Below, one piece after another: positions 23,417 through 31,079 of a stretch of DNA of 32,837 nucleotides. A program made the position numbers and the translations under genes. Below the pieces are notes generated by a model. The model was not told where the DNA came from. It searched no databases and worked only from the letters and a program-made list of their open reading frames with translations. Numbering within the stretch: the stretch's first letter is position 1; every line of letters begins with the position of its first letter. The DNA comes from Iamia sp035765045 (lineage in GTDB: Bacteria > Actinomycetota > Acidimicrobiia > Acidimicrobiales > Iamiaceae): positions 1-32,837 of the forward strand of contig DASTYI010000127.1 in assembly GCA_035765045.1 (NCBI GenBank). Reading direction: 5' to 3'.

Positions 23417-24064
23417 ATGGCCGACGACCTGACCGCGACCGCCTTCGCCACCGAGGAGGGACTCGATGACTGGCGCTACCTGCTCCACTCGGTCGACGCC
23501 ACCTTCCGGGCCGCCTCGCCCACGGCGGCGGCGGCCTTCGTGGTGGCGGTGGCCGAGCTGGCTGCGGCGGCCGAGGTCGACGCCGATGTCGACCTCCGCC
23601 CGCCCGGCATCGTCCACATCGCCCTGGCCGCCGCCGATCGCCGGGTCAGCACCGGCACCGCCACCGTGGCCCGGGCCGTCTCGGCCCGCGCCGCCACCGA
23701 GGGCCTGGTGGCCGAGCCGGGCCGCGCCCGCGTGGTCGAGATCGCCATCGACGCCCTCGACATCGCCGCCGTCGCACCGTTCTGGAGGGCCGCCCTCGGC
23801 TACGACGACGACGGCCCCGAGGCGCTGGTCGACCCGCTCCGCATCGGCCCGCCGGTGTGGTTCCAGCAGATGGACGCCATCCGCCCCGAGCGCAACCACA
23901 TCCACATCGACATCACCGTCCCGCACGACGTGGCCGAGGCGCGCATCGCCGCGGTCGTCGCCGCCGGCGGCCGCATCCTCCACGTCGAGCAGCGCTCGTT
24001 CACCGTCCTCGCCGACCCCGAGGGCAACGAGGCCTGCATCTGCACCTGGCAGGACCGCGACTGA
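23417..24064 (+). CDS. Pterin-dehydratase-like domain fused to a VOC/glyoxalase-like domain
   Basis: It encodes 215 residues from ATG 23417; the frame extends upstream into the MenE-like gene without a better start. Residues 16-95 have the strand-helix-strand-helix pattern of pterin-4a-carbinolamine dehydratase ('WRYLLHSVDATFRAASPTAAAAFVVAVAEL', 'GIVHIALAAADRRVSTGTATVARAVSA'). The catalytic His-His-Pro is missing, so this half is probably not a working dehydratase. Residues 103-212 form a glyoxalase_6-like VOC unit ('IAIDALDIAAVAPFWRAALGY', 'RNHIHIDITVPHDVAEARIAAVVAAGG', 'FTVLADPEGNEACICTW'), with His163 and Glu205 as possible metal ligands. VOC enzymes are too varied to name a substrate. It converges with the monooxygenase gene; 16 bases separate the stops. 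Confidence 0.78.
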   Translation: MADDLTATAFATEEGLDDWRYLLHSVDATFRAASPTAAAAFVVAVAELAAAAEVDADVDLRPPGIVHIALAAADRRVSTGTATVARAVSARAATEGLVAEPGRARVVEIAIDALDIAAVAPFWRAALGYDDDGPEALVDPLRIGPPVWFQQMDAIRPERNHIHIDITVPHDVAEARIAAVVAAGGRILHVEQRSFTVLADPEGNEACICTWQDRD

Positions 24065-24080
24065 CGCCCCGGGCGGCCGG

Positions 24081-25604
24081 TCAGGCGTCGACGAGCTGGT
24101 CGAGGTCGCGGTCGAGCTCGGCGCGCTGGCGGCGGATCCGCTTGTCGGGCGACGAGAACCGGATCGCCTCGGTGAGGTCGCCGAGCTTGAAGGTGGCCAG
24201 GTCGAGGATGAAGTTCTGGCGGAGCAGCCACGGGGCCCGGTTGCCCTGCTTGGGCATCAGGCCGGCGGCCCGCTGGACGTACCCCGAGGTCAGCCCGAGC
24301 AGCGGCTGGGCCGCCATCGACTCGTCGTCGATCTCGGCCACCGCCATCGTGTGGCCCCGCTTCTGCATCAGGTCCCACAGCCGGGCGACGGAGCGGGCCG
24401 TGATGTCCGACCGCAGCGTCCAGGAGGCGTTGGTGTAGCCGACGCACATGGCCGCGTTGGGCACCCCGCTGAGCATGAAGCCCTTGTAGACGAACGTCTC
24501 CCCGGGGACGACGGGCCGCCCGTCCACGTCGAAGGTGATCCCGCCGGCGGCCACCAGGGTGAGCCCGGTGGCGGTGACGACGATGTCGGCCTCCAGCTCC
24601 TCGCCCGACGCCAGCCGGATCCCCGTCTCGGTGAACGTGTCGATGTGGTCGGTGACGACCGAGGCCGTGCCCTTCCGCATGGCCCGGAACAGGTCGCCGT
24701 CGGGCACCAGGCAGACCCGCTGGTCCCACGGGTCGTAACGGGGGTCGAAGTGCGGATCGACCGGCACGTCGTCGGGCAGCTCGGCCTTCACCCGCTGCTT
24801 CATCACCTTCTTGGCCAGGGCCGGGCGCCGCTGGCAGAACTGGTAGAAGGCCGTGTTGAACAGCACGCTGCGCCACCGGTTCACCTGGTGGGCCGCCTTC
24901 GGCGGGAGCAGCTTCCGGGTGGCGACGGCCAACGGGTCGACCGCCGGGAGCGAGCCGATGTAGGTCGGCGAGCGCTGGAGCATGGTCACGTGCGCCGCCG
25001 TCTTCGCCAGGTTGGGGATCAGCGTGACGGCGGTGGCCCCCGAGCCGATGACGACGATCCTCTTCCCGGCGTAGTCGAGGTCCTCGGGCCACTCCTGCGG
25101 GTGGACGACCTGGCCGCCGAAGTCCTCGATCCCGGGGAACGCCGGCGTGTGGCCCCTGTCGTAGGAGTAGTAGCCCGAGCACATGAACAGGAACGACGTG
25201 GTCAGCCGGGTCGGCTCCTCGTCGTCACCGACCACGACGTCGACGCGCCAGCGGGCCTCCTCGCTCGACCACGAGGCGGCCACCACCTTGTGCCGGTAGC
25301 GGATGTGGCGGTCGATCCCGAACTCCTCGGCCGTGTCCCGGATGTAGGCGAGGATGTCGGCGCCGTCGGCGATGGCCTTCTTCCCGGTCCACGGGCGGAA
25401 CGGGTAGCCGAGGGTGTACATGTCGGAGTCCGACCGGATGCCGGGGTACCGGAACAGGTCCCACGTCCCGCCGCTGGCGGCCCGACCCTCGAGGATGGCG
25501 TAGGTGGTGTCGGGGCACTGCTCCTGGAGCCGGTAGGCGGCCCCGATGCCGGACAGCCCGGCCCCCACGATCAGGACGTCGACGTGCTCAACGGTGTCGG
25601 CCAT
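24081..25604 (-). CDS. Flavin Baeyer-Villiger monooxygenase, EthA-like
   Basis: It encodes 507 residues. FAD- and NADPH-binding Rossmann motifs are GAGLSG (14-19) and GSGATA (187-192). Between them, 'FGGQVVHPQEWP' (162-173) is an exact match to the type I Baeyer-Villiger fingerprint FxGxxxHxxxWP. 'PEDLDYAGKRIVVIGSGATAVTL' is very close to the EthA subgroup, which oxidises ketones and activates ethionamide in mycobacteria. It should insert oxygen into a ketone using NADPH; the natural substrate is unknown. ATG 25604 is chosen because a TAACAT box lies seven bases upstream; a start at 25649 would lie within the palindromic repeat. Confidence 0.9.
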   Translation of the reverse strand: MADTVEHVDVLIVGAGLSGIGAAYRLQEQCPDTTYAILEGRAASGGTWDLFRYPGIRSDSDMYTLGYPFRPWTGKKAIADGADILAYIRDTAEEFGIDRHIRYRHKVVAASWSSEEARWRVDVVVGDDEEPTRLTTSFLFMCSGYYSYDRGHTPAFPGIEDFGGQVVHPQEWPEDLDYAGKRIVVIGSGATAVTLIPNLAKTAAHVTMLQRSPTYIGSLPAVDPLAVATRKLLPPKAAHQVNRWRSVLFNTAFYQFCQRRPALAKKVMKQRVKAELPDDVPVDPHFDPRYDPWDQRVCLVPDGDLFRAMRKGTASVVTDHIDTFTETGIRLASGEELEADIVVTATGLTLVAAGGITFDVDGRPVVPGETFVYKGFMLSGVPNAAMCVGYTNASWTLRSDITARSVARLWDLMQKRGHTMAVAEIDDESMAAQPLLGLTSGYVQRAAGLMPKQGNRAPWLLRQNFILDLATFKLGDLTEAIRFSSPDKRIRRQRAELDRDLDQLVDA

Positions 25605-25611
25605 GGCGCCG

Positions 25612-25617
25612 ATGTTA
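25612..25617 (-). promoter_or_regulatory. Candidate -10 box TAACAT for the monooxygenase gene
   Basis: TAACAT is seven bases before ATG 25604. The palindromic repeat copy 2 begins 30 bases further upstream, so it may flank or influence this promoter. Confidence 0.55.
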
Positions 25618-25646
25618 CCGCCGGTAGCACCCCGGGGGCCACCGGT

Positions 25647-25691
25647 CATCCGCCACAGCCCGTACGAACGGTGCCAGGCACCACCCGTACG
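25647..25691. repeat. 45-bp dispersed palindromic repeat, copy 2
   Basis: This is the exact copy of 20399-20443, placed between the CBS gene stop (25707) and the monooxygenase promoter. Sequence identity stops sharply at both ends, so the 45 bases are the unit. The palindrome core is 25661-25691. Confidence 0.85.
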
Positions 25692-25706
25692 TCGCCCGAC
25701 ACAGGT

Positions 25707-26141
25707 CTAGCGGCCCTGCGAGATGTACTCGTGGAGGGTCTGCTTCTCCTGCTCGAGCTCGCTGATGTGCGACTTGACCACGTCACCGATGCTGACGATG
25801 CCGGCCAGCGCACCGTCGACCACCACTGGGACGTGACGATGCCGGCCCTCCGTCATCAGCGACGACAGCTCGTCGACGGTGGTCGCCATCCCGCAGGTGA
25901 CGACCTCGCTGGTCATGATCGTCGCCACCTCGTGGTCGAGCAGGGCGTCGCCGTGCTCGGCCAGGGCCCGGACGATGTCACGCTCCGAGACGATCCCGTC
26001 GATGTGGGTGCCGTCGGCCGACACCACCAGCGCCCCCACCCTGCGCTCGGCCAAGGCGGCGACCACCACCCCGACCGTGGCCGACGGGGCCACCGTGGCC
26101 ACCTCGGCGCCCTTGCTCCTCAGCAGACCTTCCACGTGCAC
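25707..26141 (-). CDS. CBS-domain-pair protein
   Basis: It encodes 144 residues with two CBS domains and little else: about 12-65 ('ATVAPSATVGVVVAALAERRVGALVVS...GIVSERDIVRALAEHG') and about 72-130 ('IMTSEVVTCGMATTVDELSSLMTEGRHRHVPVV...GIVSIGDVVKS'). Such stand-alone Bateman modules bind adenine nucleotides or similar ligands and regulate a partner; no partner is apparent. A helical tail ('HISELEQEKQTLHEYI') could be a short coiled coil. GTG 26141 is the start because AGGAGG is eight bases upstream; a longer frame to 26180 lacks this support. Confidence 0.9.
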   Translation of the reverse strand: MHVEGLLRSKGAEVATVAPSATVGVVVAALAERRVGALVVSADGTHIDGIVSERDIVRALAEHGDALLDHEVATIMTSEVVTCGMATTVDELSSLMTEGRHRHVPVVVDGALAGIVSIGDVVKSHISELEQEKQTLHEYISQGR

Positions 26142-26215
26142 GGGGGGATCCTCCTGGTCGCGTCCCACCCATGGTGTCACAGGTCACGTCGGAGCGCTGC
26201 CCGGCCGGCGGTGCC

Positions 26216-26677
26216 CTACTGCCCGCCGAGGCGGTCGACGGCGAAGGCCTCCTCGCCGGCCACGGTGCCGGTGAAGCTGCCCTCCAGCTCGGTGGCGCTG
26301 GCGCCGGGGAGCTCCGAGGTCGTCCCCGTCAGCTCGGCGTCGTCGCCGTCGACCGTCGTGCCGGTGCAGGTGACGTCGACGGCGTCGGCCCCCTCGGCCA
26401 CCGTGGCCTCGCAGGTCAGGTCGCCGTCGATCTCGTGGCCGGCCTGGGCGAACTCGTCGGCACCGTGGGTGGCGGCCAGGTTCCGCACCGCCGTCTCGGC
26501 GGCGGCGTCGGAGCCCTCGTCGATGGCCTCCGAGGCCGAGGTGACGGCGTCCTCGGCGCCGTCCTGGATGTCCTGGGTGGCTTCGTCGACGGCGTCCTCG
26601 GCATCGTCGCTGCACGCAGCCCCGGCGAGGGCCAGGGTGGTGGCGAGGGCGAGGGTCGGCAGCAGGCGGCGGCGCAT
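26216..26677 (-). CDS. Small secreted lipoprotein of unknown function
   Basis: It encodes 153 residues from ATG 26677, with GGAGGAG five bases upstream. A signal peptide ends in 'TLALAGAAC', so lipidation at Cys22 is likely. The mature part begins with an acidic Ala/Asp/Glu helix (about 24-75), followed by a small beta domain with two further cysteines ('LTCEATVAEGADAVDVTCTGT') that probably form a disulfide. This vaguely recalls the DUF4333-type domain of actinobacterial lipoproteins, but I cannot confirm it. It lies 50 bases after the SDR gene and 74 before the CBS gene, with no evident link. Confidence 0.75.
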   Translation of the reverse strand: MRRRLLPTLALATTLALAGAACSDDAEDAVDEATQDIQDGAEDAVTSASEAIDEGSDAAAETAVRNLAATHGADEFAQAGHEIDGDLTCEATVAEGADAVDVTCTGTTVDGDDAELTGTTSELPGASATELEGSFTGTVAGEEAFAVDRLGGQ

Positions 26678-26727
26678 CGGATCTCCTCCGGGTGGGCGAC
26701 GCCCGTCACTGCCCCGGCCCCGTGTCC

Positions 26728-27486
26728 TCAACCCCGCAGCAGGGCGCCCCCGTCGACCACCAGGGTGGTTCCGGTGACCCACGACGACAGGTCGCTGGCC
26801 AGGTAGAGCACGGCCCGGGCGATGTCCTCGGGCTCACCCAGGCGGTGGAGCGGCATGCGGGCGGCGATCGCCTCCTCGTGCGGCTCCCACAGGGCCCGGG
26901 CCATGTCGGTCTTGACCAGCCCGGGGGCCACGGCGTTGACCCGGACGGCGGGCGCCAGCTCGGCGGCCAGCGTCCGGGTGAGGTGGAGCAGGGCCGCCTT
27001 GGTGACGTTGTAGATCCCGATCCCGGGCTCGACCAGCAACCCGCCGACGGAGGCGATGTTCACCACCGAGCCGCCACCGCCGGCCGCCAGTGCCTCCCGG
27101 GCCTCGCGCACCAAGGCGTGGGCGCCCTTCAGGTTGACGTCGAAGGTCTTGTCCCACTGGCTGTCGCTGATGCCCAGGGCGGGCCCGATGTAGGGGTTGG
27201 TGGCGGCGTTGTTGACCACGACGTCGATCCCGCCGAGCCGGTCGACGGCGGCGCCCACGATCGCCGCCGGACTGGCGGGGTCGCCGGCGTTGGCGGCGAC
27301 CCACTCGACCCGCGCCCCGGGCACGGCGTCGGTGATGCTCGCCGCCGCCACCTCCAGCGCCTCGGGCTTGCGCGAGGTGAGCAGGACCGCCGCCCCGGCC
27401 TCGGCCAGGACCCGGGCCGTCGCCAGCCCGATCCCCTTCGACGCCCCGGTCACGACCGCCACCTTGCCGTCCATCCCGATGTCCAT
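26728..27486 (-). CDS. Short-chain dehydrogenase/reductase, classical type
   Basis: It encodes 252 residues. The cofactor loop is 'VTGASKGIG' (12-20), the 'VVNNAATN' strand is present, and the catalytic triad is Ser in 'NIASVGG' plus 'YNVTK' (Tyr-x3-Lys). The end 'LSSWVTGTTLVVDGGALLRG' is typical of FabG-like enzymes. An Arg after the second strand (TSRKPE) suggests NADP preference. The substrate cannot be assigned. ATG 27486 is supported by a TAGGGT box eight bases upstream; a second Met at codon 5 is possible. The gene is divergent from the YyaL-like gene. Confidence 0.92.
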   Translation of the reverse strand: MDIGMDGKVAVVTGASKGIGLATARVLAEAGAAVLLTSRKPEALEVAAASITDAVPGARVEWVAANAGDPASPAAIVGAAVDRLGGIDVVVNNAATNPYIGPALGISDSQWDKTFDVNLKGAHALVREAREALAAGGGGSVVNIASVGGLLVEPGIGIYNVTKAALLHLTRTLAAELAPAVRVNAVAPGLVKTDMARALWEPHEEAIAARMPLHRLGEPEDIARAVLYLASDLSSWVTGTTLVVDGGALLRG

Positions 27487-27494
27487 GGCGCCGG

Positions 27495-27500
27495 ACCCTA
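27495..27500 (-). promoter_or_regulatory. Candidate -10 box TAGGGT for the SDR gene
   Basis: TAGGGT is eight bases before ATG 27486. It shares an 86-base divergent gap with the promoter of the YyaL-like gene. Confidence 0.55.
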
Positions 27501-27558
27501 GGGCGGCGGCACCGTGACCCGACCAGCGGTGACGGCAGGGACGGTGGCGCCGCCCCCG

Positions 27559-27564
27559 TACCCT
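27559..27564 (+). promoter_or_regulatory. Candidate -10 box TACCCT for the YyaL-like gene
   Basis: TACCCT is eight bases before ATG 27573, identical in sequence and spacing to the box at the MenE-like gene. Confidence 0.55.
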
Positions 27565-27572
27565 GGCCCGGC

Positions 27573-29639
27573 ATGAACCGCCTGGCCGGCCAGACCAGCC
27601 CGTACCTCCGGCAGCACGCCGACAACCCGGTGCACTGGTGGCCGTGGGGTGACGAGGCCTTCGCCGAGGCCCGCCGGCGCGACGTCCCGGTGCTGCTGTC
27701 GATCGGCTACTCGGCCTGCCACTGGTGCCACGTGATGGCCCACGAGAGCTTCGAGGACCCGGACGTCGCCGCCGTCGTCAACGACCTCTTCGTCTGCATC
27801 AAGGTCGACCGGGAGGAGCGGCCCGACGTCGACGCCCTCTACATGGAGGCCACCCAGGCCATGACCGGGGCCGGCGGCTGGCCGATGACGGTGTTCACCA
27901 CCCCGACCGGCGAGCCCTTCTTCTGCGGCACCTACTTCCCGCCCGAGAAGCGCCCGGGCACCCCGAGCTTCCTCGACGTCTGCCGGGCCATCGACGACGC
28001 CTGGACCAACCGCCGGGCCGACGTCACCGAGCAGGGCGGGAAGCTGGCCCAGCACCTGCGCCGCACCCTCCGGGTCGCCCCCGGGTCGCGCCCGGTCCCC
28101 GGCGCCGAGGTCGTCGAGGCCGCCGTGACCGGGCTGCTCGCGGCCCACGACGAGGTCCGGGGCGGCTTCGGCGGCGCCCCCAAGTTCCCCCAGCCGGCGA
28201 GCGTCGAGCTCCTCCTGCGGGCCGCCTCCCGCCACGCCGGCGACCTCGAGGGCGACGACGGCACCGCCCTCCACGCCGCCACCACGACGCTCGACCACAT
28301 GGCCGCGGGCGGGATCTACGACCACCTCGGCGGGGGCTTCGCCCGCTACTCGGTCGACGCCCGCTGGCTGGTCCCCCACTTCGAGAAGATGCTCTACGAC
28401 CAGGCCCTCCTGATCCGGTCGTACCTCCACGCCTGGCTGCTGACCGGCGCCCCCCGCCACCGCCAGGTGGTCGACGAGACGATCACCTACGTCCTGCGCG
28501 ACCTGCGCCACCCGGCCGGCGGCTTCTTCTCGGCCGAGGACGCCGACAGCGAGGGCGAGGAGGGCCGCTTCTACCTCTGGACCCCCGACGAGATCCGCTC
28601 GACCCTCGGCCCCGACGAGGCCACGGCGGCGATGGAGTGGTGGGGCGTCACCGAAGAGGGCAACTTCACGGCCGGCGAGGCGCAGCCGGGTGGCCAGGGC
28701 GGGACGGGTCGCACGATCCTCAACCGCCTCCACGCCGTCGGTCGGATCGAGCGCCCGCCGCTGGTGCAGGACTGCCGGGTCCGGCTCTTCGACGCCCGGG
28801 GCGAGCGGGTCCGGCCGGGGCTCGACGACAAGGTCCTCACCGAGTGGAACGGGCTGATGCTGGCCACCCTGGCCGAGGCCGCCTCGGCCACCGGCAACCG
28901 GGCCTGGCTGGAGGCCGCCGTCCAGGCCGGCGAGTTCCTGTGCCTGCGGCTGCGCTCGGCCGAGGGCCGTTGGCTCCGCACCTGGCAGGGCGACCCGGCC
29001 GACCCCACCGCCACCGGCCGGGCCCACCAGCCCGCCTTCGCCGCCGACCACGCCGCCCTGGTCGACGCCTTCACCCGGCTGGCCGAGGCCACCGGCCAGG
29101 CCCGCTGGATGGCGGTCGCCCGGGCCACCGCCGACGTGCTCGTCGCCCTGTTCCGCGACACCGAGGGCTCGGGCTTCTTCACCACCGGCAGCGACGCCGA
29201 GGAGCTGGTCGCCCGGCCCAAGGACCTCCAGGACGGGGCCACCCCCAGCGCCAACAGCAACGCCGCCTGGGCCCTGCTCCGGCTGGCCGCCCTCACCGGC
29301 GAGGCCACCTACCGGCAGGCCGCCGAGGAGGTCCTCGCCCTGCTCGGCCCCCTGGCCGGCGAGCACCCCCTCGCCTTCGCCCACCTCGCCGCCGGGATCG
29401 ACCTCCACAGCCGGGGCAGCACCGAGGTCGTCATCCCCGGCCACGACCTCGACCTGGTCGGCACCGTCCAGCAGCGCTGGCTGCCCGACGCCGTCCTGGC
29501 CTGGGGCGAGCCGTACCCGTCGCCGCTGTGGGAGGGCCGGGTCGAGGGCCAGGCCTACGTCTGCCGGGACCACGCCTGCCAGCTCCCCACCGCCGACCCG
29601 GCCACCCTGTCGGACCTGCTCACCTCCTCGACGCACTGA
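27573..29639 (+). CDS. YyaL/DUF255 thioredoxin-like fold and six-hairpin glycosidase-like protein
   Basis: It encodes 688 residues. The N-terminal thioredoxin-like domain opens 'NRLAGQTSPYLRQHADNPVHWWPWG' and has a Cys49-His-Trp-Cys52 motif ('SACHWCHVM'). It is followed by 'GGWPMTVFTTPTGEPFFCGTYFPP' and an alpha/alpha barrel of the six-hairpin glycosidase type ('YDHLGGGFARYSVDARWLVPHFEKMLYDQA', 'EDADSEGEEGRFYLWT'). The length and order are those of the YyaL/SSP411 family found from bacteria to humans. The biochemical role of the family is not settled, so no reaction is given. The start is fixed by the conserved N-terminus and a TACCCT box eight bases upstream. Confidence 0.93.
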   Translation: MNRLAGQTSPYLRQHADNPVHWWPWGDEAFAEARRRDVPVLLSIGYSACHWCHVMAHESFEDPDVAAVVNDLFVCIKVDREERPDVDALYMEATQAMTGAGGWPMTVFTTPTGEPFFCGTYFPPEKRPGTPSFLDVCRAIDDAWTNRRADVTEQGGKLAQHLRRTLRVAPGSRPVPGAEVVEAAVTGLLAAHDEVRGGFGGAPKFPQPASVELLLRAASRHAGDLEGDDGTALHAATTTLDHMAAGGIYDHLGGGFARYSVDARWLVPHFEKMLYDQALLIRSYLHAWLLTGAPRHRQVVDETITYVLRDLRHPAGGFFSAEDADSEGEEGRFYLWTPDEIRSTLGPDEATAAMEWWGVTEEGNFTAGEAQPGGQGGTGRTILNRLHAVGRIERPPLVQDCRVRLFDARGERVRPGLDDKVLTEWNGLMLATLAEAASATGNRAWLEAAVQAGEFLCLRLRSAEGRWLRTWQGDPADPTATGRAHQPAFAADHAALVDAFTRLAEATGQARWMAVARATADVLVALFRDTEGSGFFTTGSDAEELVARPKDLQDGATPSANSNAAWALLRLAALTGEATYRQAAEEVLALLGPLAGEHPLAFAHLAAGIDLHSRGSTEVVIPGHDLDLVGTVQQRWLPDAVLAWGEPYPSPLWEGRVEGQAYVCRDHACQLPTADPATLSDLLTSSTH

Positions 29640-29646
29640 CCCACCG

Positions 29647-29889
29647 GTGGAGGGGGGCGAGGCGGTCGCCGCCGACGTCCCGGCCGTCGTGGAGGTGCAC
29701 CTCCGCGCCTGGCGGGCCGCCGGCGCCGACCCGGTGCCGGCCGATCGGCTCGACGCCGAGGCCGATCTCCGCCGGCACCACCACGACGGGGCCGGCGCCC
29801 TGACCGACCCCGACGCGACCGTCCGGTCGGGATCGACGGCGACGGCCGGGTGCGGAGAGTCCTCCACGCCGAGGGCGACACGATCGTGA
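29647..29889 (+). pseudogene. Possible decayed acetyltransferase fragment in a 307-base gap
   Basis: The gap 29640-29946 contains no convincing intact gene. The first half, read from GTG 29647, gives 'ADVPAVVEVHLRAWRAAGADPV', which resembles the opening of GNAT acetyltransferases. The frame then loses coding character near 29815; a different frame continues 'VGIDGDGRVRRVLHAEGDTIVMPDVD' to a stop at about 29960. This pattern is what a frameshift in a broken gene would leave. The rest of a GNAT fold is absent. The GNAT identity is weak, and the whole could be fortuitous high-G+C open sequence. Confidence 0.3.
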
Positions 29890-29946
29890 TGCCCGACGTC
29901 GACCCGCCGGCGTGCGGTTCGGGGCTGGCCGGGCATCGCGGGCCGC

Positions 29947-30999
29947 TCACCCCACGGTGACGGGGATCGTCGCCGCATAGGTGCCGTCGATCTCGGCCGG
30001 GGTGCCCTCGGCGGCGGCCTCGTCGGGGTCCTCGGGCCGGGCGATGGAGGGGCGGGTGAAGCGAACCTCGTAGGCGGTGACGTCCTCGGCCACCGAGAAG
30101 ACGGCGTCGCCCTCCCAGGTGCCGTCGTCCTGGAGCCCGGCGGGCCGATCGGGCTCCCAGGCGACGAGGTCGGTGGGACCGGCGCCGTCGAGGGTGACGG
30201 TCACCTCCTGCGGCTCGACCTCGTAGTCGACGACGGCGCCGCCGGGGCCGGGCTCGTCCCACCCGACGACGACCGGGTCGACCCGCAGGTGGACGACGAC
30301 CCACCCCTGCCCGTCCTCGGCCCACCCCAGGTCCCGGTGGTACGGGAACGGGTCGCTGACCTGGAGGGTGCAGCCGCCGAGGACGTACTGCGCCGGTTCC
30401 TCGGGCTCGTCCGGGAGCGGGCACTCGGGGTCGTGGAGGCCGGGCGGAGGGCCGTCGAGGAGGGCCGAGCCGCCGGTGAAGGTGGGCCGGCCGTCGGTCA
30501 TGTCCTCGACCGATCGGGTCACGCCGTCGAACCCCACGGCGACGCCGACGGTGCCCGCCTCCGGTACCGCCACCCACCTCGCGTGGACGCCCTCCTCGTC
30601 CATCGCCCCGACCGGGAAGGTCTCGCCGCCGACGCGCACCGCGATCGTCGGTGAGACCTCGGGACCGTGGGCGCCGAGGGCGATGGCGTCGCCCTCGGCC
30701 GGCTGCGGCCGCCAGGCCACGGCGACGAGGGCGGCGCCGTCGGCGGCCTCGGGCCGGTAGCCGGCGTCGTCGGCCGAGACGGCATCGGTCTGGCCCTTCC
30801 TCCGGGTCACCTCGACCTCGTAGACCCGGCCCGGCAGCCGCACCGTGGCCACGTCGCCGACGATGTCGTCGGTCAGCACGGCGGGGAAGCTGGCGCCGAT
30901 CGGCAGGGCCGGGCCCGACCCGGTGTCCTCCCCGCCCGGCGACGAGCAGGCGGCCAGCATGGCGACGAGGGCGACGATCGGGACCAGGCGGGTCGGCAC
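29947..30999 (-). CDS. Large secreted lipoprotein of unknown function
   Basis: It encodes 350 residues from GTG 30999. The signal peptide 'RLVPIVALVAMLAAC' ends in a good lipobox with Cys18. GTG 31008 would add three residues; earlier starts spoil the signal. The mature protein is acidic and beta-rich, with 'VYEVEVTRRKGQTDAV' early and a pair of cysteines about 200-222 ('HDPECPLPDEPEEPAQYVLGGCTLQ') likely joined. I see no catalytic motif and do not recognise the family. It resembles DUF4352-like surface lipoproteins only in general style. It is divergent from the MocA-like gene (80 bases). Confidence 0.75.
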   Translation of the reverse strand: MPTRLVPIVALVAMLAACSSPGGEDTGSGPALPIGASFPAVLTDDIVGDVATVRLPGRVYEVEVTRRKGQTDAVSADDAGYRPEAADGAALVAVAWRPQPAEGDAIALGAHGPEVSPTIAVRVGGETFPVGAMDEEGVHARWVAVPEAGTVGVAVGFDGVTRSVEDMTDGRPTFTGGSALLDGPPPGLHDPECPLPDEPEEPAQYVLGGCTLQVSDPFPYHRDLGWAEDGQGWVVVHLRVDPVVVGWDEPGPGGAVVDYEVEPQEVTVTLDGAGPTDLVAWEPDRPAGLQDDGTWEGDAVFSVAEDVTAYEVRFTRPSIARPEDPDEAAAEGTPAEIDGTYAATIPVTVG

Positions 31000-31079
31000 G
31001 GCCGCCACCGTGCCCGCTCCGCCGCCGCCCGAAGCCCGGCCGGGCACCCGCCCCCGGCCGGCGGTGGCAGGCTGGCCGG

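Noticed and set aside
20399..25691. CRISPR-like interpretation of the 45-bp repeat
   Set aside because: There are only two copies, 5.2 kb apart, with no spacer-repeat periodicity and no cas genes.
31034..31045. 12-base palindrome GCCCGGCCGGGC between the lipoprotein and MocA-like genes
   Set aside because: Short G+C-only palindromes are expected often at this composition, and no loop or promoter relation is visible.
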